DNA of 64,000 nucleotides from Sulfuriferula thiophila (GTDB taxonomy: Bacteria > Pseudomonadota > Gammaproteobacteria > Burkholderiales > Sulfuriferulaceae): contig NZ_BHGL01000007.1 in NCBI RefSeq assembly GCF_003864975.1, forward strand, positions 134,359 through 198,358, given 5' to 3'. How positions within the stretch are numbered: position 1 is the stretch's first letter; every line of letters begins with the position of its first letter. The position numbers were made by a program, and so were the translations under genes. This document shows positions 57,529-64,000 of this stretch, piece after piece. Below the pieces are notes generated by a model. It was not told where the DNA came from and did not search any database. It saw only the letters and a list, made by a program, of their open reading frames with translations.

Positions 57529-58158
57529 ATGAAAAATACTATGGCGTTCGCGGCACTCGCTGCTTTAACCGCATTTTCTCCTGCTCACGCAGATGAAGCG
57601 GTAGCGAAAGGCGACCCAGCCAAAGCACAACAACTGGTGACGGCGGTTTGTGCAGCCTGTCACGGCGCAGATGGTAACAGCACCGCTCCAGCCAATCCAA
57701 AGCTTGCTGGTCAGCATGCTGAGTATATCACTAAGCAGTTGACGAACTTCAAATCTGGCGATCGCAAGAACGCTATTATGCAAGGCATAGTCACCAGCAA
57801 TAACCTCACACCAGATGACATGAAGAATCTGGGTGCTTATTTTGCTGGCCAAACCCCGAAAGCGGGTTCAGCCAAAGATAAAGCCTTAGTTGAAGCTGGC
57901 GAAAAGATTTACAAAGGTGGCAATTCCGGTAGTGGCGTACCAGCATGCGCAGCATGTCATGGCCCAGCTGGTGCAGGCATTCCTGTTCAGTTCCCACGTC
58001 TGGCTAGCCAGCACAAAGAGTATATTTACACTCAGCTGAATAACTTCCGTTTAGGCGAACGCGCCAATGACGGCGGTAAAATGATGCGCACCATCGCAGC
58101 AAAAATGACTGACCAAGAAATGAAAGCTGTTGCTGAGTACATCTCAGGCTTGCATTAA
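57529..58158 (+). CDS. Cytochrome c4 (di-haem)
   Basis: Periplasmic di-haem electron carrier, 209 aa. Signal peptide MKNTMAFAALAALTAFSPAHA, then two homologous c-type domains each with a CxxCH site: CAACHGADGN and CAACHGPAGA. Paired methionine ligands are likely in KNAIMQGI and GGKMMRTI. The ribosome site AGGAG lies 7 bases before the ATG. It likely donates electrons to a terminal oxidase. Its haems would be attached by ResB/CcsA encoded directly downstream. Confidence 0.96.
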   Translation: MKNTMAFAALAALTAFSPAHADEAVAKGDPAKAQQLVTAVCAACHGADGNSTAPANPKLAGQHAEYITKQLTNFKSGDRKNAIMQGIVTSNNLTPDDMKNLGAYFAGQTPKAGSAKDKALVEAGEKIYKGGNSGSGVPACAACHGPAGAGIPVQFPRLASQHKEYIYTQLNNFRLGERANDGGKMMRTIAAKMTDQEMKAVAEYISGLH

Positions 58159-58195
58159 TCCTATCGTCGGAACCTGACGACGTTTTAGCAGTCCA

Positions 58196-58228
58196 TAAAG
58201 GGGTGGCATTAGTCACCCCTTTATTTTT
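58196..58228 (+). terminator. Intrinsic terminator after cytochrome c4
   Basis: TAAAGGGGTG (58196-58205) pairs perfectly with CACCCCTTTA (58214-58223) across an 8-nt loop, followed by five T. It separates the c4 transcript from resB, ending only 7 bp before the resB start. Confidence 0.9.
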
Positions 58229-58234
58229 CAGGGT

Positions 58235-60259
58235 ATGCGCTTAACTAACAAAATGAATAAATCGTCTGCCACATTTTCCCGCTCGTTCTATGAGCTGCTA
58301 AGTTCCATGCGTTTTGCCATCAGCTTATTAAGCTTACTGGCTATCGCATCCATTATTGGCACCGTACTAAAACAGAACGAGCCATACGCCAATTACATCA
58401 TCCAGTTTGGCCAATACTGGTTTGTCGTCTTCAAGTGGCTAGGCCTCTACGACGTTTATCACAGCCCCTGGTTTGTCGTCATTCTTACCTTCCTGGTGCT
58501 ATCCACCAGCACATGCATTTATCGCAACCTGCCTTCCATGCTGCGAGAAATGCGCAGTTATCGGGAACACGCAACCGAACAGTCAATACGCCACTTTCAG
58601 CATTTCGCCGCATTCACCCGAACCGGCAACCCGACAACGAATTTACAGAAATACCTGGATGTACAGGGTTACCACTATAAACAGCAAGCCGATGGCGACA
58701 ATTTATTACTGGCAGCCAAGCGCGGCAGCACGAATCGCCTAGGCTATATTTTGACCCACAGCGCAATCGTAATGATCTGCATTGGTGGCTTAATCGACAG
58801 CAACATTCCACTCAAGCTCGAACAGGCTTTTGACATAAAGCGCATCGAAACCCGCGACATTCCTCAAAGTCAGGTTCCTGCGATTAGCCGATTATCACCC
58901 GAAAATCTTTCATTTCGCGGTAACGTAACCATCCCCGAAGGCACCAGCGCGGATGTCGTTTTCCTCAACATTGGCGACGGCTACATGGTGCAGGACCTGC
59001 CCTTCAAAATCGCGCTCAATAAATTCCATATCGAACATTACAGCACTGGACAACCCAAATCCTTTGCCAGTGACATAGTCATCATCGATAAAAAAACTGG
59101 TCGGCCGGTTCTGGCGCATACCATTACTGTCAACCACCCGTTGACCTATGATGGCGTTGCCATCTACCAGGCCAGCTTTGGCGATGGCGGCACCCATCTG
59201 AACATGAACGGCTGGAACCTGTTTGACCACGCCGGCGAGCCATTCCCAGTCACCGGTGCGATACATGACGAATCCAAACTTGCGGCAGATGACACGCAAT
59301 ACACTATCGAATTTACCGATTTCCGCCCATTTAATATCGAGAGCATGGGTGATAAAACTGAGCTGACCCATGATACCCGTGCCGTAATTGGTGGTAATGC
59401 TGTTGCTGATCACAAAGACCTGCATAACGTAGGCCCGAGTTTTCAGTACAAAATCCGCAATCCGGATGGTCAGGCCAAGGAATACAGCAATTACATGCTG
59501 CCTATTCAGATAGATAATCGCTGGTATATGCTTTCCGGAATGCGGGAAGCACCGAACGAGCCTTTCCACTACATTCGATTCCCGCTTGATCCGGAGCGGA
59601 CGTTAGCCGGCTTTATGCGCTTACGGGGCGCCATGCTGGATAGCAAAATGTATCCGGAAATTGCCCAGCGTTTTGCCAAAAGCGCCGTACCTGACGCTAA
59701 TCCAGAAGCTCAAGCCAAGCTGGCAGACAGCACTGTCAAGGTATTAGGCATCTTTGCCAAAAGCGGCTACAAGGGATTGTCCGATTTTATTGAAAAGCGC
59801 ATCCCCGCTGCTGAACGTGACAAAGCGGCACAAACCTATCTGAAAATCCTTGAACTATCCGCGTTCGAGGCATATAACATCACCCAGGCCAGAGCCAACC
59901 AGCCCGCGCCTAAGATGGATGATGAAACCGGCTGGTTTATCCGTGACAGCCTGAATAGCATTAGTGATATTTTCTTTTACGGTGCACCTGTTTATTTGCA
60001 ACTTGCCAGCTTCGAAGAAGTCCAATCGACGGGTCTGCAATTAACTCGCTCACCAGGTAAGAATATCGTTTATGCCGGCTCGGCTTTGTTGGTGCTTGGT
60101 GTATTTGCCATGTTCTTCATCCGTGAGCGCAGACTCTGGTTACTTATTAAATCAGACCAAGTATTATTTGCCATGTCCAGCAATCGTAAAACACTGGATT
60201 TTGAAAATGAATTTACGCAACATAAGCAACACATTGGCGAAATCGTAAAGGAAACGTAA
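58235..60259 (+). CDS. resB: Cytochrome c biogenesis protein ResB (Ccs1)
   Basis: System II haem ligation subunit, 674 aa. Transmembrane helices near the N-terminus (FAISLLSLLAIASIIGTVL, WFVVILTFLVLS), a third near 165 (ILTHSAIVMICIGGLI), a large periplasmic domain, and a last helix near 620-640 (IVYAGSALLVLGVFAMFFI). Start ATG 58235 or 58253; AGGG sits too close to the first, so the exact start is unsettled. Forms the haem channel complex with CcsA, whose ATG follows immediately. Confidence 0.96.
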   Translation: MRLTNKMNKSSATFSRSFYELLSSMRFAISLLSLLAIASIIGTVLKQNEPYANYIIQFGQYWFVVFKWLGLYDVYHSPWFVVILTFLVLSTSTCIYRNLPSMLREMRSYREHATEQSIRHFQHFAAFTRTGNPTTNLQKYLDVQGYHYKQQADGDNLLLAAKRGSTNRLGYILTHSAIVMICIGGLIDSNIPLKLEQAFDIKRIETRDIPQSQVPAISRLSPENLSFRGNVTIPEGTSADVVFLNIGDGYMVQDLPFKIALNKFHIEHYSTGQPKSFASDIVIIDKKTGRPVLAHTITVNHPLTYDGVAIYQASFGDGGTHLNMNGWNLFDHAGEPFPVTGAIHDESKLAADDTQYTIEFTDFRPFNIESMGDKTELTHDTRAVIGGNAVADHKDLHNVGPSFQYKIRNPDGQAKEYSNYMLPIQIDNRWYMLSGMREAPNEPFHYIRFPLDPERTLAGFMRLRGAMLDSKMYPEIAQRFAKSAVPDANPEAQAKLADSTVKVLGIFAKSGYKGLSDFIEKRIPAAERDKAAQTYLKILELSAFEAYNITQARANQPAPKMDDETGWFIRDSLNSISDIFFYGAPVYLQLASFEEVQSTGLQLTRSPGKNIVYAGSALLVLGVFAMFFIRERRLWLLIKSDQVLFAMSSNRKTLDFENEFTQHKQHIGEIVKET

Positions 60260-61402
60260 ATGCAACTTAGCCAGACTATGCCGCGCCCTGCGCTCATTAA
60301 GCAACTCAACATCCTGGACTGGCTGTTTGCCATCCTGTTATGGTCGGGTGCAATTTATGCATTCGATTTATATGGCGGCTACATGGATGTTTATGAAAAA
60401 GGCTTCCTGTTCGGCGCCGCGACAGTTTTTTCTGTACTAGGCTGGGCCTGGAAGCCCATACGCACCTTAATTCTCGTGGTGGCCGTTCTCAGCTTATTCG
60501 GCATCTCGGATTACCATGCTGACCTAGGCCGGGCAGAACATGCTTTCTTTCTGAAATACCTGCTTGCCAGCCAATCCGCCATCATGTGGATGAGCGTACT
60601 CTTTGTACTGGCCACCATCACCTACTGGATCAGCCTGGCTTCGCGCTCCGATTTTGTTGCCAAAGTCGGCTCCGCGCTGACCTGGAGCGCCTTGACAATG
60701 GGCCTGGTCGGGCTCATGGTGCGCTGGTATGAATCCTACTTAATCAGCCCGGACGTGGGTCACATCCCCATCTCCAACCTGTACGAAGTATTCATCCTGT
60801 TTTCCATCATCACCGCATTGCTGTATCTGCATTATGAAAACCGCTATGCCAACCGCCAGATGGGTGCGTTTGTATTGCCGGTAATCAGTGCTGCCGTCGG
60901 CTTCCTGCTGTGGTACACATTCGACCGTCAAGCTCAAAACATCCAGCCGCTGGTACCAGCGCTACAATCTTACTGGATGAAAATACATGTACCGGCCAAC
61001 TTTATCGGCTATGGCTCATTCTCGCTGGCTGCGATGATAGGCGTAGCTTACTTGCTGGCATCCAAGGGCATACTGGCGTCACGCCTGCCCAAGCTCGAAG
61101 TGCTTGATGATGTGATGTACAAATCCATTGCTGTCGGTTTCGGTTTTTTCACCATCGCCACTATCCTTGGTGCGATGTGGGCAGCAGAAGCATGGGGCGG
61201 CTACTGGTCATGGGATCCTAAAGAAACCTGGGCACTGATCGTCTGGCTAAATTATGCAGCCTGGCTGCACATCCGCCTGGTTAAAGGTTTACGCGGACCG
61301 ATGCTGGCCTGGTGGGCTGTAGTTGGCCTGTTCGTGACCGTGTTCGCCTTCCTCGGCGTGAATATGTTCCTGTCCGGACTGCATTCTTACGGCACGCTCT
61401 AA
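60260..61402 (+). CDS. ccsA: Cytochrome c biogenesis protein CcsA (ResC/CcsB)
   Basis: Integral membrane haem exporter and ligase partner of ResB. 380 aa, about eight hydrophobic helices and the tryptophan-rich WWD motif (WGGYWSWDPKETWALIVWL, about 313-331) that binds haem at the periplasmic face. Conserved histidines near RLHIRLV and HSYG at the end. Its start ATG follows the resB stop directly, a coupled pair. Confidence 0.97.
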   Translation: MQLSQTMPRPALIKQLNILDWLFAILLWSGAIYAFDLYGGYMDVYEKGFLFGAATVFSVLGWAWKPIRTLILVVAVLSLFGISDYHADLGRAEHAFFLKYLLASQSAIMWMSVLFVLATITYWISLASRSDFVAKVGSALTWSALTMGLVGLMVRWYESYLISPDVGHIPISNLYEVFILFSIITALLYLHYENRYANRQMGAFVLPVISAAVGFLLWYTFDRQAQNIQPLVPALQSYWMKIHVPANFIGYGSFSLAAMIGVAYLLASKGILASRLPKLEVLDDVMYKSIAVGFGFFTIATILGAMWAAEAWGGYWSWDPKETWALIVWLNYAAWLHIRLVKGLRGPMLAWWAVVGLFVTVFAFLGVNMFLSGLHSYGTL

Positions 61403-61424
61403 GCGCATCACGCACCCCAAAAAA

Positions 61425-61462
61425 TAAAGGGCGGATTGGTTTTTTCACCAATCCGCCCTTTA
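61425..61462. terminator. Bidirectional terminator between ccsA and hemL
   Basis: A 16-bp perfect stem, TAAAGGGCGGATTGGT (61425-61440) with ACCAATCCGCCCTTTA (61447-61462), loop TTTTTC. On the minus strand it is followed by TTTTTTGG, so it terminates hemL; on the plus strand it can end ccsA. Confidence 0.9.
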
Positions 61463-61481
61463 ATATTTCATACAATCAAAA

Positions 61482-62765
61482 CTAAACAGCCATTTTGGCA
61501 AACACACGATCTGCAGCTACCAGTGTTGCCGCAATTTCGGCAGCATCATGTGCAGCAGATACGAAACCAGCTTCAAATGCAGACGGCGCGAAATAAACCC
61601 CTTCATCCAGCATTGCATGAAAGAAATGATTGAATGCCTCTTTATCACATTGCATAACTTCATCGTAAGTGTGCGGCACTTCAGCCCGGAAATAAAGACC
61701 GAACATCCCGCCAACATGTTGCGCGCTGAAGGCTATGTCATGTTTTTTCGCCACATCAGTTAAGCCCGCAGTAAGCTGCCCGGTCACTTCACTCAGCCGC
61801 TGGTGAAAACCCGGTACCTGTATCAGTTTCAAAGTTGCCAGACCGGCAGCTACGGCCACCGGATTGCCTGACAGGGTGCCTGCCTGGTATACCGGCCCCA
61901 ATGGCGCAAGTTGCTCCATGATGTCGCGCCGCCCGCCAAACGCACCCACTGGCATGCCACCGCCAATCACTTTACCAAAGGTCGACAGATCAGGAGTTAT
62001 GCCATACAGCGCCTGCGCTCCGCCCAAGGCCACACGAAACCCTGTCATCACCTCATCAAAAATCAGCACGGTTCCATACTGGGTACATACGTCGCGCATG
62101 GTTCGCAGAAATTCGGCATTGGGGGCGATCAAATTCATGTTGCCTACCACTGGCTCCACAATCACAGCGGCAATCTGGTCACCATACTGCACAAACGTAT
62201 CAACCAGTTGCTGAGGTACGTTGTAGTCCAGAACCAACGTATGTGCCGCCAATTCAGGCGGCACCCCTGCAGAACTGGGCTGACCAAAGGTTAGTGCGCC
62301 AGAACCGGCTTTAACCAGCAGCGAATCGCTATGACCATGGTAGCAACCTTCAAATTTAATGATTTTAGAACGTCCGGTATAGCCGCGCGCCAGACGTATG
62401 GCACTCATCGTCGCCTCAGTACCTGAACTGGTCAAACGCACCATATCCATGCTGGGAATTAACTCGGTGAGCAAATCAGCAATTTCAACTTCACGCGCAG
62501 TAGGTGCGCCAAAACTCAAACCATTCGCTGCCGCATCGCATACTGCCTGCAATACTTCAGGATGACTATGCCCGACTATCATCGGCCCCCAGGAGCCTAC
62601 ATAATCGATAAATTCATGCCCATCTGCATCCCATATCCTGGCACCCTTGGCTCGCTCAAAAAAACAGGGGGTACCGCCCACCGAGCGGAATGCACGCACC
62701 GGTGAATTTACTCCGCCAGGAATATGCCGTTGCGCGCGCTCAAATAATATTTGATTTTTAGTCAT
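61482..62765 (-). CDS. hemL: Glutamate-1-semialdehyde 2,1-aminomutase
   Basis: PLP enzyme making 5-aminolevulinate in the C5 pathway. 427 aa. Recognised by [18 protein letters not shown], the [19 protein letters not shown] block, [16 protein letters not shown] and the PLP lysine in [18 protein letters not shown]. Its product feeds HemB in this window. Only 3 bp separate it from thiE upstream. Confidence 0.98.
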   Translation of the reverse strand: MTKNQILFERAQRHIPGGVNSPVRAFRSVGGTPCFFERAKGARIWDADGHEFIDYVGSWGPMIVGHSHPEVLQAVCDAAANGLSFGAPTAREVEIADLLTELIPSMDMVRLTSSGTEATMSAIRLARGYTGRSKIIKFEGCYHGHSDSLLVKAGSGALTFGQPSSAGVPPELAAHTLVLDYNVPQQLVDTFVQYGDQIAAVIVEPVVGNMNLIAPNAEFLRTMRDVCTQYGTVLIFDEVMTGFRVALGGAQALYGITPDLSTFGKVIGGGMPVGAFGGRRDIMEQLAPLGPVYQAGTLSGNPVAVAAGLATLKLIQVPGFHQRLSEVTGQLTAGLTDVAKKHDIAFSAQHVGGMFGLYFRAEVPHTYDEVMQCDKEAFNHFFHAMLDEGVYFAPSAFEAGFVSAAHDAAEIAATLVAADRVFAKMAV

Positions 62766-62768
62766 AAT

Positions 62769-63395
62769 TTAGTCTTCAGTTTCGTCTATAAACAAATTGG
62801 CAAACTGCCGGGCTGTGGTTTCTATGTCACCGCTATCAAACAATGCACTGATCACCGCGACCGAATCTGCGCCCGCATTAATCAGGCTATCGGCATTGCT
62901 CAACGTAATGCCGCCGATTGCGACAATGGGCACATGAATGACGTGACCAGCCTCATGCAACAGGGTCACGTCAGCAGGACTGGCATCCGGTTTGGTGCTG
63001 GATGGAAAGAAACTGCCGAAGGCCACGTAATCGGCCCCTGCTGCCTGTGCTTTCAAAGCCAACGGCAAGGACTGATAACACGATACGCCGATAACGCGGT
63101 CATGCCCGAGTACAATTCTCGCCTCATGGATTGCACCATCGTCACGACCCAGATGCACACCATCTGCACCTACCAAGTCAGCCAGGCGCAAACTGTCATT
63201 AATAATCAGGGGCACATGGTAACGCCGACATAATTCCAGTAACTCACTGGCCTGTTCATGCTGACGCGCCACATCTGCGCTTTTATCGCGATACTGCACC
63301 ACTGCCGCGCCACCACGCAGAGCCGCCTCAACCGAGGCCAGTAAATACCCGGTGTTATCTGTTTCTCGCGTAATCGCGTACAAACCCGAAATCAT
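62769..63395 (-). CDS. thiE: Thiamine-phosphate synthase
   Basis: Couples hydroxymethylpyrimidine diphosphate with the thiazole phosphate. 208 aa. TIM-barrel motifs: VVQYRDKSADVARQ, IINDSLRLADLVGADGVHLG (in parts), VIGVSCYQSLPLA, ADYVAFGSFFPSSTKP and VPIVAIGGITLSNA. Starts with a 4-base overlap in thiD. Confidence 0.97.
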   Translation of the reverse strand: MISGLYAITRETDNTGYLLASVEAALRGGAAVVQYRDKSADVARQHEQASELLELCRRYHVPLIINDSLRLADLVGADGVHLGRDDGAIHEARIVLGHDRVIGVSCYQSLPLALKAQAAGADYVAFGSFFPSSTKPDASPADVTLLHEAGHVIHVPIVAIGGITLSNADSLINAGADSVAVISALFDSGDIETTARQFANLFIDETED

Positions 63396-64000
63396 TGATC
63401 GTCACCGTTGCGTGCCCAAAACAAACGGTCTGGAATATATTGCCCCATACCCGGCCTGAATCCTGCTCGCAGACTTTCATAGGTGAACTCTTGTGCTTCA
63501 CGCACTGCTTCAGGCAGACTCATTTTGTGTGCCAACGTAGCTGCAATCGCTGAAGCTAATGTACAACCTGACCCATGGTAGCTGCCCGGCAGCCGCGCCC
63601 AGGCATCCGTACGAATCACGCCGGTACTGTCATACAAGGTATTAATCACCTGCAACGTATTCTCATGCGTACCAGTAATCAATACATACTCGCAACCCGT
63701 ACTCAATAAATGGAGCGCACACTGTTCCAGACTGGCTTCATCTGCGCCATCCATGTCGTCCTGCACCAAGCTTCTGGCTTCCACGCTATTCGGTGTAATG
63801 ATGGTGGTCTGCGGAATCAGCATATCTATCAAAGCAGCGCGCATATCATCATTCGCCAGCTCATCGCCCCGCCCGGAAGCCAGCACTGGATCCAGCACCA
63901 GAGGCACGTCCGGATAATCAGCCACAATCGCGGCGATTGCCGCAATCGCTTCGATGCTCCCGAGCATGCCAATCTTGAACGCAGCTACCGGCATATCTTC
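63392..64000 (-). CDS. thiD: Hydroxymethylpyrimidine/phosphomethylpyrimidine kinase, 5' part missing
   Basis: Phosphorylates HMP and HMP-P for thiamine synthesis. About 202 residues are visible; the N-terminal ~60 lie past base 64000, so the gene is cut by the window edge, not truncated in nature. The Met at 63994 is internal (homologues read PVAAFKIGMLGS there). Ribokinase-fold motifs: VPLVLDPVLASGRGDELA, TIITPNSVEAR, EYVLITGTH and the catalytic-anion motif GSGCTLASAIAATLA. Confidence 0.96.
   Translation of the reverse strand, partial: EDMPVAAFKIGMLGSIEAIAAIAAIVADYPDVPLVLDPVLASGRGDELANDDMRAALIDMLIPQTTIITPNSVEARSLVQDDMDGADEASLEQCALHLLSTGCEYVLITGTHENTLQVINTLYDSTGVIRTDAWARLPGSYHGSGCTLASAIAATLAHKMSLPEAVREAQEFTYESLRAGFRPGMGQYIPDRLFWARNGDDQ

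Noticed and set aside
62769-64000. A thiamine (TPP) riboswitch for the thi genes
   Set aside because: The 5' end of thiD and any leader lie beyond base 64000; no THI element is visible inside the window.

Overview
The window is a 64 kb piece of chromosome, almost certainly from a betaproteobacterium. A sulfur- or iron-oxidising relative in the Nitrosomonadales is my best guess, from gene order and families: system II cytochrome c maturation (ResB/CcsA), a di-haem cytochrome c4, a FimV-like protein, a DUF3683 oxidoreductase, and the order hemB-engB-c4-resB-ccsA-hemL-thiE-thiD. This is inference; no 16S or other decisive marker is present. Coding density is very high and most genes are conserved housekeeping genes.

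Layout, left to right. (1) 1-1560: a P4-type tyrosine integrase with four operator-like repeats at its 5' side, next to tRNA-Ser(UGA). This looks like the right edge of an integrated island whose body lies left of the window. (2) 1.7-10.4 kb: an unrecognised protein, then the translation operon tRNA-Gly/Cys/Leu-rimP-nusA-infB-rbfA-truB-nudix on the minus strand. (3) 10.4-20.4 kb: a methyltransferase, folB, a TauE-like permease, xerD-ogt-TPR (minus), then proA-nadD-rsfS-rlmH-maf-rng (plus). (4) 20.5-33.2 kb: a FimV-like protein coupled to a dynamin-like GTPase, yggT, proC, yggS, pilT-pilU, an RNA methyltransferase, hemJ, two TlpA-like thioredoxins, DinB, DUF4197 and a DJ-1/PfpI protein. (5) 33.3-41.1 kb: the most interesting block. 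A canonical -24/-12 (sigma-54) promoter precedes a tightly packed operon of circularly permuted ATP-grasp, alpha-E, Anbu peptidase, transglutaminase-DUF2126 and a VOC/HPPD-like protein. (6) 41.2-47.4 kb: a giant FAD/Fe-S oxidoreductase, a Sat-CysC-like fusion whose active-site motifs are largely lost, and aroK without an adjacent aroB. (7) 47.5-55.7 kb: pilMNOPQ, a divergent PBP1A, and a small nucleotidyltransferase-like protein. (8) 55.6-64 kb: hemB, engB, cytochrome c4, resB, ccsA, hemL, thiE and a truncated thiD.

Functionally the window joins ribosome assembly and translation factors, type IV pilus secretin and retraction machinery, cytochrome c maturation and tetrapyrrole synthesis. Its most system-like feature is the sigma-54 Anbu operon, which combines a predicted ligase, a predicted amide-handling transglutaminase fold, a proteasome-like peptidase and a predicted metal-dependent VOC enzyme. 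The Anbu/ATP-grasp/alpha-E/transglutaminase association is known from comparative genomics, but its biochemical role is not settled. The sigma-54 promoter and the VOC member are what I would follow up. No stretch over 300 bases lacks features; the longest non-protein stretch (9948-10459) holds three tRNAs, a promoter and two hairpins.
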